This document shows, piece by piece, positions 1-13,556 of a stretch of DNA of 64,000 nucleotides (position 1 is its first letter; each line of letters opens with the position of its first letter). The position numbers and the translations under genes were made by a program. The notes under the pieces were generated by a model that saw nothing but the letters and a program-made list of their open reading frames with translations, was not told where the DNA came from and did not search any database. The DNA comes from Berghia stephanieae. Taxonomy: Eukaryota; Mollusca; Gastropoda; Nudibranchia; Aeolidiidae. The stretch covers positions 36,206,777 through 36,270,776 of the forward strand of contig CM067449.1 of NCBI GenBank assembly GCA_034508935.3. The letters are read 5' to 3'.

Positions 1-930
1 CAACAAGGAACACATGATAATAAGTCGGCCATCTTTAATTGGGTCTAGTCAACAAGAGGACGATTACATAATCGATATATCTAATATTCTATTAATGATA
101 TGTAACATCTCCCTTCTTTTGAAATTAGTACTGTATCTCTTCTCTAAGAATCACATAATAATGTTTTAAATGTAAGTTCTCCAATCGTTTGTTCCATTCG
201 ACATTTTATATTCAGTTTATCAACTTTTGATTTGAATTGTTTTGATTTTGATAAAGTTCTCGTTCTATGTCGTATTGCTTTCAATCCAGTTCTAAATAGT
301 AAAGTGATTTCTACTAATGTTGAATTTTGTATTCCGTGAATTATTTCGAAAATATGAATATATTTAGGATCCCACTGCAACTAGATGCCGTGACTTAAAA
401 TTTCAACCAAAATTAACACAACACTGATGACTTAATTAACACTTTAACAATAAACTAATCACAACACTGATGAGTAGCCAGTTGTACTCATTAACTTTCA
501 AACAATGGTATAGTATAAACTTTCTTTTTCTCATCCCATTGTTGGCGATATCTTGCTGGTTGAATTACCGTTCTACCGCTGCGCATGACGTATGGAACTG
601 CCCTTGACTGCGTTTCTGGTTCCTCTGCTGGCTGGTTCAAGTCCACGCGAGACGTCTCTGCTCGATCGTTGGCATTTTCGATTACGTTTGGTACTTCGTA
701 CTTCGTGGTTCCTTGCGTAACAGTTGGCAGGTTTTAGTATGTCACGCCGGTTACGTCTAACTGTTGTTGTCACGTATGAGCGAGGTTCATCTGAGGCCTG
801 TACGGTTTTGGCAGGTCTCCAATCTGAGTCTGTGCTGTTGCGCACAAACCCGTTGTCTCCTGGTGAGAGTGGTGGAAGGTCTTGTCGACCTCTGTAGGTA
901 CTAAATCTCTAAATGAGAGAAAGGCTGCGG
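1..930 (-). mobile_element. Ty3/Gypsy LTR retrotransposon fossil: end of pol plus start of the 3' LTR
   Basis: Read on the minus strand, about 540-900 encodes the tail of a Ty3/Gypsy Pol polyprotein: a proline/glycine segment, then a PRSYV...RRNRRD motif typical of the end of integrase, then a basic tail. Nearer the window start is a purine-rich tract (about 108-120), followed by TGTTACAT at 107-101, which looks like the first bases of a 3' LTR cut by the window edge. It is a partial, decayed fossil of moderate age. Family assignment rests on the integrase tail only. Confidence 0.6.
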
Positions 931-1611
931 GGCGGATGGGTTGAAAGGAAAATTTAGATGGGTTGAAACGAAAATTATTAAAAGAATGTGCCCATCAGCT
1001 TTCCCCCATTTACACACATATTTTCAACATGTCCCTCTAATACATTTCGATCCCTGCAATTCAAAAATTATTCCTGTTCCAGAAAAAAAAATAAAAATTG
1101 AATCAATGAACGATCTCAGACCTATTCATTCATTCATTCATCCCATGATCTGATGATAGTCGGGGGGATACATGGGATGCAGCTCTCACCATTTTCCGCC
1201 ATTCCTGGCCTTCTTCAAGAGTTCTTCCATCTTCATTCCTGTCCATTTCTTGAAATTGTTCATCCAAACTTTCCTTTGTTCTCCTCTTCTTCTTTCTCCT
1301 TCCAGGGTGCCTTCCATCACCGTTCTGCACAAACCTTCGTGCCTCACATTGTGGCCAAACCATGATAGTTTCCTCCTAACTGTGATGATGAGGGGTTCCT
1401 GTCGTCCTGCATGATCCTGCACCTCTTCCAGCATGTCTTTATTGGTTCCGTGATCTGTATCCGATAACTTTTCATCTCAAAAGCAGAGATTCTACGTTCT
1501 AATTCCATAGTTAATGTCCATGACTCGCAGTAAGATGGAAAGTACCATTGATTTGTACAGTTTAATTTTTATTTCAAGATTGATTGGACTTTTCCATATT
1601 TTTGTCAGTAT

Positions 1612-2351
1612 AGCAGAGCTGCCAGTCACAAATAGTGTGCTTGCCACGGACAAACAAACAAACGGAAATGACCTAAAAAGCCACAGAAGTGGTGCTAGTC
1701 TATTTGTAGTGATGTCCAATTAATATTATATTTTAGGAAGGTCAGTGACCGACGCATTATTATATACTTAGGGTCAATGACCTTAGTTATTGGTAGTATT
1801 ATTGTCTACTCTGGGCTCAATAACCAATGTATCGGTAGTATTATTATGTAGTGTGGACTACTCTCCCTATTTAATTTTCGCAGTGCGTGTGTGTGTGTGT
1901 GTGTGTGTGTATATGCCACCTTTGTGATTGTGTGTGTTGGGTTGAGTGAGGGTTGGGGGGAAGGGGTCCTTCAGGGCTAAATCCATCCATTCAATGCCTT
2001 GCTCTGAAACTGTCAGGGTCTGAGTCTTCTTTTATTATTTGACCCCCCTTTTTAGTCTCAAATCAATCAGTAAATTTTTACACATACTACTGTATCATTT
2101 GAGTACTTTTGTGCCATTACCACACAGACTGTCTATAACTATAACTGTCATATATGAGGAAATAGGTAAGAAATGATAGTTTTAAGTGTTCTAATATGCT
2201 AATATAGTTATAAATAGTACGTATGAGTTCATTAACAATTGTCTTGATGAAGTTGTCTGTAGGTCTAAATAGACTTTTATGCATCACTGAAGTGCCGCTG
2301 AAATGAATGTCAATTGTCCCCCAAACGGATTTTGGCAAGTTGGCAGCTCTG
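1612..2351. mobile_element. hAT-like MITE inserted in the RTE remnant
   Basis: Its termini are inverted copies of CAGAGCTGCCA (1614 onward and 2341-2351 reversed). It carries no coding capacity. The insertion sits between two adjacent codon blocks of an RTE reverse transcriptase. A GTAT is repeated at 1608-1611 and 2352-2355, shorter than the 8 bp usual for hAT, so superfamily assignment is tentative. It contains a (GT)n run at 1886-1910. Confidence 0.5.
1886..1910. repeat. (GT)n microsatellite
   Basis: About 13 GT units inside the MITE. Confidence 0.9.
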
Positions 2352-2616
2352 GTATCATTAGTGTTGCTGTTAACATTCCTGTTCTTACCTTAATCTCAGT
2401 TGTACTGGTACTGTCTTTGGTTAGGTAAGCAGAACACCCAAGTATTTAAATGTTGACACTTCCTTGAGTTTTTCATTATCGATTAAAATTGTACCTATTG
2501 CACTGACTTCAATGGTCATGAAATCTTTTGAAAAACTTGTTCTTATTAAAATTACGAACCAGTTTATGCCATTGGGTGATAGTGATCAATTTGCTTATAC
2601 AGGCATCTAGATCACA

Positions 2617-2840
2617 CTAGAGCTATTGCAGATTGCTTTTTGCAGATTTTTCTTCAGCGTTCAATACAATGCAACCTCAGTTTGGTGTTCAAAAATTGAT
2701 TAGTCTGAATTTAAACAAGTATATAATTGATTGGGTGCTCGAATTTCTTATGGAGAGAGTGCAGTATGTTCAATTAGGACAAAACGTGTCTTCCTGTATA
2801 ATTACATATACTGGTGCACCCCAAGGTTGTGTATCAAAAA
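2617..2840 (+). pseudogene. CR1/L2-type LINE reverse transcriptase fragment
   Basis: The + strand encodes FADFSSAFNTMQP (RT motif A region) through GAPQGCV (motif B), the hallmark order of L2/Rex/CR1 reverse transcriptases. Homology stops abruptly after GCV, where LSP would be expected, and the 5' side is also cut. It is a short dead fragment. Confidence 0.65.
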
Positions 2841-3123
2841 TAATTGAAAATAACAATCCCAAAAAATCAGCCTGTCTGGCACTCTTTCATAGACACTTTT
2901 TCAGATCTTTATCTTAGACCAGTGCCTGAACCCAAATTGTCACTTTAAAATGTGATGTTTGTTTACAGTGCCTGAACCCAAATTATCCCTCTAAAATGTG
3001 ATCTTTGTTTACACTGAAATCTACTCTTGTTTGTCAAGGGCTAGGATGCCTGAAGTGATGAAGTAATTGTCTTTGGCAATTCTCACACCCTGTTCTTTTT
3101 CACTTGAATTTACAATTTTCTAG

Positions 3124-3254
3124 ACATGGATGGTCATGTTGAGATGATTATTGGTTACGCTGACAGGGTTGTTCGGGCATTTAGATGGCAAGAGACATCC
3201 GATTCACATGGTGGTCATTTTGTCCTCTCTCAAAAATGGCAACTTGCTGAACAG
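3124..3254 (+). CDS. ITFG2: ITFG2 coding exon (first in window), partial gene
   Basis: This exon encodes DMDGHVEMIIGYADRVVRAF and then RWQETSDSHGGHFVLSQKW, matching the FG-GAP repeat of ITFG2 (vertebrate form [20 protein letters not shown]). ITFG2 is a beta-propeller subunit of KICSTOR, which holds GATOR1 at the lysosome and dampens mTORC1 when nutrients are low. The acceptor is the pyrimidine-rich tract ending in ag at 3122-3123; the donor gt is at 3255-3256. The exon starts with two bases that complete a split codon and ends in phase 0. The preceding exons (about 130 residues by comparison with human) are not in the window. Confidence 0.88.
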
Positions 3255-3654
3255 GTAATATGGCTAAATTTCAACCATTGTTTATACTTGTTATGAATAA
3301 AACAAATATTGGAATATTATGTAACAACAGTCTGTACTGCTTTATATTCATTCTAATGATAGGTTTTGATTTTATTCTGACATCCTAATTTTGTTTTCCC
3401 CAAGAGAGCAATAACAGCGATGCAACTCAAACTTGAATGTCATCTTGTACACATGTTTGTTCCTTGTAACTAGATTTATATCATTATCATTAGATAAAGT
3501 ATTAAATCTAACAACGATAGTATTGTCTATTCTTGATTTGATGATGAATTGTTTTTAATATAATAGTGGAAAACTCGCAATAGTTGCAGAGAAATAAAGG
3601 CTTTTACAAACAGGCAGTCATCTATTTTATTTATTATGTATTCTGTCATCTGCA

Positions 3655-4115
3655 TTTTTTGCCAAATTGGGGCCTAAAATTTGCCAAAAGTTGCCCAAAA
3701 AAACCCCCAAAATTTGCCAAGAAATTTACCAAAAAATTTGCCGAGGAGAACTAAGCGTTTCAGTAAAAATTAACACGCGATACAGAAAAAAAAAAATATA
3801 TAAGACCATTTATTACATTTAAGAAGGCTACATTTATTAATTTACACAATAGCGTTGTTACAAAGATTTTAAAGGATCATTATCCATAGAGAGTAGCTTC
3901 CCTTGGTTTGGGCCCAGGCAAAGCTGCAACATTTCTCAAGTTTCGCACTTTTTTTTTCGTTATTTTGTTTTCGCTTCTTTTTTTTCCCCCAAAATTTGCC
4001 ACGCGATTTGCCAATTTTCCCAAAATTTTCCATGATTTGCCAATTTTGGGAAATTTGCCACAATTTGCGGATCGCCCTGATATTTGCGGCCGCAAATTGC
4101 CATCGAGATGAATCT
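3655..4115. repeat. AATTTGCCA-rich intronic segment
   Basis: The string TTTGCCA or TTGCCA recurs many times at 3657-3740 and again at 3990-4105, separated by unrelated AT-rich sequence. It may be the remains of a DNA transposon with subterminal repeats, but no clean termini were found. Confidence 0.3.
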
Positions 4116-4159
4116 TTTGAGCCATCAATGATCAAAATTGGTCAGTTAAAAAAGTCTGC

Positions 4160-4490
4160 AGGTGCTAGATTCCCAACGTCACATTCAAGTGACTGAAGTA
4201 AAGAATGTATCAATAAAAATGAGAGAAGATAGATTGAAATGGTTTGGACATGTTAAGAGACGAGAGAGGGAGTATGTGGGAAAGAATGTATTGAATATAC
4301 ATCAATTAGCTGGAAAGAGAAAAATGGGATGCCCGAAGACTAGATGGATGGATAGGGTAAAGGATGATATGAAAGAACTGGGCCTGGAGGAAGATGATGC
4401 TATGAACCAAGATGCATGGAGATGTGGCATTCATTATGGCAACCCTGCAAAATGCGGGATAAGCTGGAAGAAGAAGAAGATCATCATGTT
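4160..4490 (+). pseudogene. LINE (RTE-like) C-terminal fragment
   Basis: The + strand encodes RLKWFGHVKRRE, then GKRKMGCPKTRWMD, then a DDMKELGLEEDDA-like segment, the standard C-terminal tail of RTE-type LINE polyproteins. It ends in a GAAGAAGAAG tail, as RTE copies do. It is a 5'-truncated insertion in the ITFG2 intron. Confidence 0.6.
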
Positions 4491-4499
4491 GTAGTAGTA

Positions 4500-4690
4500 T
4501 GGAGTCTGGGATGGCTGAGCCATTCAGGCACCGGGTTTGATCTCCATTCCGTCACATATCAGGGCGGGCTGTTCAAGGCACCGACGTAGCGGATCGACAT
4601 CCGAGATGGTCTGGTAAGGTAACGGTCAACCGGAATTACTCCTTTACCTATGATATGCCTCAAGCACCCCCACCAGTACAATAAAGTGAT
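4500..4690 (+). repeat. Possible tRNA-derived SINE
   Basis: An A-box-like GGATGGCTGAG is followed by GGGTTTGATCTCC, which resembles a pol III B box, and then a non-tRNA body. The spacing between boxes is short, so this is a weak call. Confidence 0.3.
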
Positions 4691-4745
4691 CCATTATGGG
4701 CATATATATTGACAAGTAATTAATGGAAAGGGGTTATAAGATGTC

Positions 4746-4746
<1 letters not shown>

Positions 4747-4777
<31 letters not shown>

Positions 4778-4875
4778 CTTCTTCTTCTTCTTCTTCTTCT
4801 TCTTCTCTCTTCTTCTTCTTCTTCTTCTTCTTCTTCTTCTTCTTCTTCTTCTTCTTCTTCTTCTTCTTCTTCTTC
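4747..4875. repeat. (TTC)n microsatellite
   Basis: About 42 TTC units with one short break, ending 70 bases before an ITFG2 acceptor site. Confidence 0.95.
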
Positions 4876-4944
4876 TTTTATTTAGAAAATTAGTTTTATT
4901 TTAAAAATATATTCTTATCATTGAAAATCAATGTTTATTCACAG

Positions 4945-5609
4945 ATTGGAAACATCACAATTAACCATAGCACTCATATTCTCCCAGAATTAATGGTCTC
5001 CCAGCCGGGTGGTACATATGTGTCTTTAAAAGTCAAACCATCTTTTAGACATGTCAAATCTGAGGGACAAATCAATACTCGAGCTTCTGGTCTTCGTCAA
5101 GGTCTCACATCTCTTGAAAGAAGTGGTAGTTTTGCTGGAGCAAGTGGTGTAAGCAGACGCAACTCTTCATCAAAGTTGAATTTGTCCCTACATAGCTTTG
5201 ACTTTTCAGGAAGTCAAAATAGCCCTGGACCAGTTGAAAATAATAATTCAGACACAGTGTCCTCTCACTCTGAGGTATCTCATCGTTCTTTAGAAAATAT
5301 AAGTCCTAAGGGGATAGAAGGATCTAGTCGAGGGAGTAGGGGGAAATTACAAAAGTCTGTCTCTGATGCCGACCAAACATCTACTTTGAGTAGAAAGGCT
5401 TCATCTCAGATAATGTGTTCATCTGAAGAGGATTTGGGTAGCTCTGTTTTCAAGTTTCCCGTGCTGACAGGAAGTGCTGAGAAGTTAGATCAGAGTTTGA
5501 AAACAATGGGTGGTAGAGGAGAAGGAATGACGGAAGATTTGATCAACTCTGCAGTGGGGAAGGCCTCTAAAGGAAGAAACTTCACAGAGCTTGACCTTTC
5601 GTTTGACTG
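4945..5609 (+). CDS. ITFG2: ITFG2 coding exon with long Ser-rich insert
   Basis: The first ~30 codons align with ITFG2 (ILPELMVSQPGGTYVSL against vertebrate LPELMVSQPG). The remaining ~190 residues form a low-complexity Ser/Asn/Gly-rich segment with basic-Ser sites such as SRRNSSS and SRKASS. Vertebrate ITFG2 has only a short loop here, so the insert is a lineage-specific expansion of a propeller loop and probably disordered. The acceptor ag is at 4943-4944, the donor gt at 5610-5611. The exon enters in phase 0 and leaves two bases of a split codon. Confidence 0.85.
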
Positions 5610-5750
5610 GTAAGATGTTTTATCACATTTGACCCCACACCTCCAAACGGTATTAAGTCAGAATTTGGAAAGCCAAGAAAATCGGTTTTAAAGTGAAAAA
5701 GGTAGAAAATTATCAAATTTCATATTTTGGTTCTTTCAGAAACTACAGTC

Positions 5751-5867
<117 letters not shown>

Positions 5868-5879
5868 CTAGGGCTATTG

Positions 5880-5959
5880 GTCAGTACTGACTCCCAGGCG
5901 CTAGCACATGCGGGTCAGTACTGACGAACAGACGCCAGTGCCTGGAGGTCAGTACTGAC
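5880..5959. repeat. Three palindromes GTCAGTACTGAC at 34-bp period (left end)
   Basis: Perfect 12-bp palindromes at 5880-5891, 5914-5925 and 5948-5959, exactly 34 bp apart. Degenerate relatives continue near 5980 and 6050. The spacers share CAG-G-CGC-type sequence. Confidence 0.9.
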
Positions 5960-6521
5960 CAATAACCTGGTGTCTATTGGTCAGTATTGAACAACAGGTG
6001 GCACTGCCCACAGACAACCTCTCTTCGGTCTGTGCCACTGCCCACCATTGATCAGCACTGACGAACATTGGACCTGTTCGTCAGTGCAAAGACCTCTTCA
6101 CACTTATTCGTCACTTCCTAAAGTATACCATTAAAAAAACAAAACAATTAAAATCCCAGGCTCTCAGGCCAACTTATCCGATGGCACACAGTAACACTTG
6201 GTCACTTAGATAAGTTTGATTTCTAACGCGTTAGATGCCGTTGGGGCAACGATATGACTCGTTATTTCAAGCCACCGTAAGATTCTTTTTTATTTTATGT
6301 TGTCCATTCTATTTCTTTGGGTTTTTGTTGTTTTTTTTTGTTGTTTTTTTTTTTTTGTTTTTATTGTTTTTTTTTTCCCTGTATATTTTCGTTATAGCTT
6401 AATATAAAGAAAAAAAAAGAGGAAAATGTGTTATATAATATTTCCTGTTACGATTCTTTTATAATACTTTGTCCATTCTATTGATGAGGATTTAAAAATT
6501 TTTTTTTTTTTTGTCATGCAA

Positions 6522-6536
6522 AATAATAATAATAAC

Positions 6537-6614
<78 letters not shown>

Positions 6615-6617
6615 AAA
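6522..6617. repeat. (AAT)n microsatellite
   Basis: About 30 AAT units with minor interruptions. Confidence 0.9.
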
Positions 6618-6663
6618 TAACGGAAAGGAGGAGAAACTTGATAACGAATAGATTATTCTATTT

Positions 6664-6890
6664 TTGGGCAGTGTGGCTCAGCGGTACGGTCTTTGCTTCG
6701 TACCCGAAAGGTACCGAGTTCGATCAACCGCCGCCGCTGTCCTGTTTGACCTTGAGCTAGTCACCTCGCCCTAGCTCGACTTGTGGCGCTGAACTGCGGC
6801 TGATGCCTAGGTTATTCCAGCCTTCCCTTGGTATAGACCCTGGATACAAATTTTCCATGAATAAAGGGAATTCTATTTTATTTATTTATT
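6664..6890 (+). mobile_element. tRNA-derived SINE with V-type core
   Basis: A tRNA-like head has an A box (TGGCTCAGCGG) and a B box (GAGTTCGATCA). It is followed by GACCTTGAGCTAGTCACC, close to the conserved V-domain core of V-SINEs, and ends in AATAAAGGGAATTC plus a TTTA-rich tail. About 220 bp and apparently full length. The head is part of the SINE, not a functional tRNA gene. Confidence 0.65.
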
Positions 6891-7001
6891 ATATTATAAG
6901 AATATACTGAAAATAACTGAACTTGTGAACGCAATTTTAAAGTACGGCTTCTTAAATCGTAACACCGACTATAAGACGTGGGTGGGAGATAAAAGACATA
7001 T

Positions 7002-7011
<10 letters not shown>

Positions 7012-7091
<80 letters not shown>

Positions 7092-7172
7092 CAGTAGCAG
7101 TAGTGGTAGTAGTAGTGGCAGTAGTAGTTGTAGTGGTAGTAGTGGTAGTTGTAGTAGTAGTTAGTAGTAGAA
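7012..7172. repeat. (AGT)n microsatellite
   Basis: Imperfect TAG/AGT array in the left foldback arm. Confidence 0.9.
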
Positions 7173-7578
7173 AGCTGTAGTGAAACTGGAGGGGGCGAGG
7201 TGAAAAGTCACGGCGGAGGTGGGGCGGGGGAGGGGGGTGTTGGATGAGCGAAGGTCGAATCTTCGCGAAGGAAATACGAACGGTCGGATGGCGATGTGAT
7301 AGTAAAGTGGAATATAGATAGAATGCGCTTGGCCAAGGAGTTCACAACATTGCCATCCGGAAGTATAACGGACCAACACACGAACTCTGTGTAACCATGA
7401 ACTTTTATAGTCTGGTTAATACAGTTTAGTGAGAACAACTCACAGACGCGGATGGCAAAAAACAATAACAAAGGCATGAGTGACGTCATCTGCATACTAT
7501 CTATAGATAGATAGAAAAGAGGGGAGAGAAGGGAAAAAAGGGGGGGGGGGGGGGGCGGACCGGTAGAGAGGGGGAATT

Positions 7579-7609
<31 letters not shown>

Positions 7610-7622
7610 GGTAGTTGTATGA

Positions 7623-7624
7623 AC

Positions 7625-7669
<45 letters not shown>

Positions 7670-7790
7670 AGTGGTGGTGGTGGTGGTGGTGGTGGTGGTG
7701 GTAGTAGTGGCGGTGGTGGTAGAAGTGGTAGTAGTAGTAGTAGTAGTATTAGTAGCAGCAGCAGTAGCTGTAGTGGCAGCAGTGGTTATG
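7623..7790. repeat. (AGT)n/(GGT)n microsatellite
   Basis: An AGT run grading into GGT and back, in the loop of the foldback unit. Long apparent reading frames here are repeat artefacts. Confidence 0.9.
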
Positions 7791-7804
7791 AATATGGGTG
7801 ACGT

Positions 7805-7983
7805 TGACATCGAAAAGGCTCAAAGATAGTATTGACTAAGAGGTGGTTGCACAGCGGGATACGAAGTGGAGGTTAGTGGTGGTCAATCCTGGTGTTGAGT
7901 CCGCGTGGAGTCAGTGTTCCCAACGACTTGATCAGGTGAGTTTCCCTACGTCGGCGGGTGGAAGTGTCCGAATGGAAAAAACT

Positions 7984-8025
<42 letters not shown>

Positions 8026-8187
8026 GCGCGCGCACGCGCTGTACATCGCAGTAGTCCGGCAGATTGAAGTGTCTGCACAGTTCGATATGTCGCGCAAGTG
8101 CTGCACGAATCTGTCACCCAGCCTCTTTCCGGTCTCACCAACGTAAGCAATCCCACACAGAGAGCACGTAATCGCATAGTTATCTAT
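7805..8187 (-). pseudogene. Penelope-like element GIY-YIG endonuclease remnant
   Basis: On the minus strand, about 8187-8040 encodes ITCSLCGIAYVGETGKRLGD and FVQHLRDI, the Cys-x-x-Cys plus YVGET...R signature of the Penelope GIY-YIG endonuclease. After an expanded dinucleotide run (7986-8040, translating as VCVC) the same strand continues with LIKSLGTLTPRGLN, the usual end of that domain. The RT is absent. The dinucleotide repeat appears to have grown inside the coding remnant. Confidence 0.65.
7986..8040. repeat. (AC)n then (GC)n microsatellite
   Basis: About 18 AC units followed by alternating GC/CA, inside the Penelope remnant. Confidence 0.95.
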
Positions 8188-8347
8188 CTATATTCCACTT
8201 TCCTATCACATCGCCAGCCATCCGACCGTTCGTATTTCCTTCGCGAAGATTCGACCTTCGTTCATTCAACAACCCCCCCCCCCCCCCCCCCCCAACCCCA
8301 CCTCCGCCGTGACTTTTTCACCACGCCCCCTACTGTTTCACTACAAC

Positions 8348-8348
8348 T

Positions 8349-8411
<63 letters not shown>

Positions 8412-8412
8412 C
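8348..8412. repeat. (ACT)n microsatellite
   Basis: About 20 ACT units in the right foldback arm, mirror of the AGT run in the left arm. Confidence 0.95.
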
Positions 8413-8599
8413 ACGTATATATCATAATATATGTCTTTTATCTTCCATTATTTTCTGGAAGGTTCTGTTCCCTGACGCTGACCTTTTCTTATCAGTCAGA
8501 TCACCCCCCCCCCCCCCACCCCGGGGCGCCCTATCCTCTACAGACGATACAAGTTATTTTTCATTATATTTTATTTGTTTTCCACGTTTATTTGTGTAT

Positions 8600-8660
8600 T
8601 GTTGTGCTGATGAAGGGTTTGTACCCGAAACGTCCATTGTCTGTTTTGTTCCCATGCGAA
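8600..8660 (+). other. Penelope-type terminal hairpin motif
   Basis: CTGATGA, an AGGG/CCC hairpin, then GAAACGTCCATTGTCTGTTTTG. The GGG...CCCGAAACGTC motif is common near the ends of Penelope-like elements, some of which carry hammerhead ribozymes. The core resembles a hammerhead, but I could not pair stems I and III, so catalysis is not claimed. A diverged second copy lies at 23660-23735 on the minus strand. Confidence 0.4.
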
Positions 8661-9167
8661 GCCTTTCATTTTCACTCTTTCGTTAGTATTTTACAATCAC
8701 CGGCTTCAGGCAGCCCTTACCGTTTTCTACTTTTCCTGTCTCAGTAAGATGCGAGCAAGCCGAATTTCAAATGACAGGAATGAAGAAAGACGAGACAATG
8801 AAAGAGCTTTCACTTTCAGTTCTGGCGCCACGCATCAGTGCAGTGAGCATGCGCGTTGGATGAACCGAAATATAGGGCTTCCAGTTTGGCGTTTCAACAC
8901 CAAATTTGGTTTTTTCTCAGGATTGGACAATTTCACTTGTTTAATCAATTGATATATTTATTAAAAATCTCACGTAAACCGACAAAAAAATTTAGTGAAA
9001 ACAAGGGCTTCCCTGCGACTAGTACTAGTATGGGACAGGAAATGCTGATTTATTTGTCGTAGAGCAAGTTATTTTTAAAAATGGCATTTTTCCATAATTT
9101 TGGTACCGTCAACGCCCGTGGCCAGGTCAGAACTGACCAATTGGCATCAGTACTAGTAATAGTATTA

Positions 9168-9247
9168 GTCAGTACTGACCCCCAGACGCCGGTGCCTGTT
9201 CGTCAGTACTGACCCGCAGGTGCCAGCGCCTGGGGGTCAGTACTGAC
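9168..9247. repeat. Three palindromes GTCAGTACTGAC at 34-bp period (right end)
   Basis: Perfect copies at 9168-9179, 9202-9213 and 9236-9247, again exactly 34 bp apart, plus a half-site GGTCAGAACTGACC at 9125. This is the inverted counterpart of 5880-5959. Confidence 0.9.
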
Positions 9248-9262
9248 GAATAGCCACTCCGA

Positions 9263-9267
9263 TATAT

Positions 9268-9361
<94 letters not shown>
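9263..9361. repeat. (TA)n microsatellite, right border of element 5866-9262
   Basis: TA repeat with one early break. Confidence 0.95.
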
Positions 9362-10316
<955 letters not shown>

Positions 10317-10825
10317 AAATACTAGAAATAACATAAGCCATGGTCTCACGGGACTGATTGGTAATAATTTAGCAGGCATTTTTCGTTTGATTTATATGTG
10401 TTGTAGACAAAATTACACTTCGGAAAAGTTCCAAATGATCAATATTATGTATATTTTAAAACAAAATTATAGTTGACCCTAGCCATACAGCTCTAAAACT
10501 ATACAAGTTAGAAATTTTCTGATGTCTTCATCATATTTTCTGATAATTTTGCCATAAAATTGCCAAGTTTTAATATCTTATTCCACGTATTAAGCGAGAT
10601 ACAGCCACAAACCAGAATAAAACTCAGAAAAAGCGTCCCATATTTTCCGTATTTTTTTCTCTTTGTGAGTCATCCAAATAAATGACACATTTGAAACTGC
10701 ATAACTTTGTTATATATTAATGGATTTCCAAAATTCAAAAAGATTTTTACTCAGTGGAGATAGGGCTTTGATTTAAGAGGAGTATTTCCTACAAAAAGAG
10801 AAGACAAAAATTTTCATAGTCACTG

Positions 10826-12717
<1,892 letters not shown>

Positions 12718-12800
<83 letters not shown>
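12718..12800. repeat. (TA)n then (CATA)n microsatellite
   Basis: TA run ending in four CATA units (to about 12812). Confidence 0.95.
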
Positions 12801-12803
<3 letters not shown>

Positions 12804-13334
12804 CATACATACAGTAAAATTACCGAAATTTTGGGGACCTTCTATACCATTTCGGTTTAAAAACATTTTGGTTTAAAGCAAGTTCCCGTTTTGCAATGTT
12901 TTTCAAGGGTAGTAACTATTTAAGGAATCTGCTCATTTAATCGTATCATGGTTTTCGCCTTAAATGGAGTTGTTGAATAAATGCCGTCTTTGTAGCCTTT
13001 TAAAAAAAAAAATTTTTTTGGGGTGTGTTTTAAAAATATTTTGGGGGTTTTCGTTTTCCAATCAAAATTGTTGATAGAGTTGAGTTCGGGATGCTGTGAT
13101 TTTTACATATCTCCTTCTTGCTCAACTTTTTTCATCATCGACTTCACATAGTATTTTGATTTTAAGCACAGTTCATTCTTTTAGTAAAATGTAAAGCTAA
13201 AATAAGATCTTGTTCTTGTGCGATAATTGATAATGAATGATGTGAAACTACTCAGAGGTGAAGTGAAATGGAAATGAAAAGGCGTGTCAATGCTAAGCTG
13301 TCTACTACACACCCATCTTTTGTTGAAAAGCCAT

Positions 13335-13470
13335 TAGGCTCCTTCCGCACTAGGACCAAACTGTCCCAGGACGAATTTGTCCTGTGCCTTCTATTCAAAA
13401 GGCGTACCGCACTAGGACAGGACTGTCCCAGGACGCACCTCGCGTATCGCTCTTGCGCAAAGGCATTATC
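13335..13470. repeat. Pair of CCGCACTAGGAC...CTGTCCCAGGACG repeats
   Basis: Two diverged ~65-bp units, each CCGCACTAGGAC-(4-7 bp)-CTGTCCCAGGACG, lie back to back. GC-rich against the surrounding intron. Possibly the end of an unrecognised DNA transposon. Confidence 0.35.
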
Positions 13471-13556
13471 AAAATAATAATAATAATAAATCTTTACTGT
13501 CCTAAAAAAAGTGGCAATTTGTCATTTGGTTACACATTTTTAACAATAACAATACA

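Larger units (their letters stand above)
1130..2600 (-). mobile_element. RTE-clade LINE, 3' part, split by a MITE
   Basis: On the minus strand, 2352-2600 and 1130-1611 encode consecutive parts of an RTE reverse transcriptase C-terminus: STFKYLG, then EIKVRTG, then (across the MITE) LTKIWKSPINLEIK and LYKSMV, then LSWFGHNVRHEGL and the basic ERRRGEQRK segment. The copy ends in a GAATG-type tail (CATTC repeats near 1125-1140). The frame is broken in several places and the 5' end is lost. Both halves read as one element once the 1612-2351 insertion is removed, so the LINE is older than the MITE. Confidence 0.7.
6980..8450. repeat. Foldback unit with mirrored trinucleotide arms
   Basis: Sequence at about 6980-7325 is repeated inverted at about 8178-8450. 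Both arms contain, in mirror order, a GATAAAAGACAT end, an AGT/ACT trinucleotide run, a GTGAAA...CACGGCGGAGG segment with a G-run or C-run, a CGAAGGTCGAATCTTCGCG hairpin and a TGTGATAG...GGAATATAGATAG segment. The 0.85-kb loop holds more AGT/GGT repeats and the Penelope endonuclease remnant. Confidence 0.75.

Noticed and set aside
144-380. 78-codon minus-strand frame as a host gene
   Set aside because: Lies between a Gypsy pol end and its LTR; no recognisable domain.
6664-6740. Possible functional tRNA gene
   Set aside because: Boxes A and B are present, but the acceptor stem does not close and a SINE body follows; the same holds for heads at 25378 and 39342.
8600-8660. Functional hammerhead ribozyme
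   Set aside because: The core string is present, but stems I and III could not be paired by eye; kept only as a motif.
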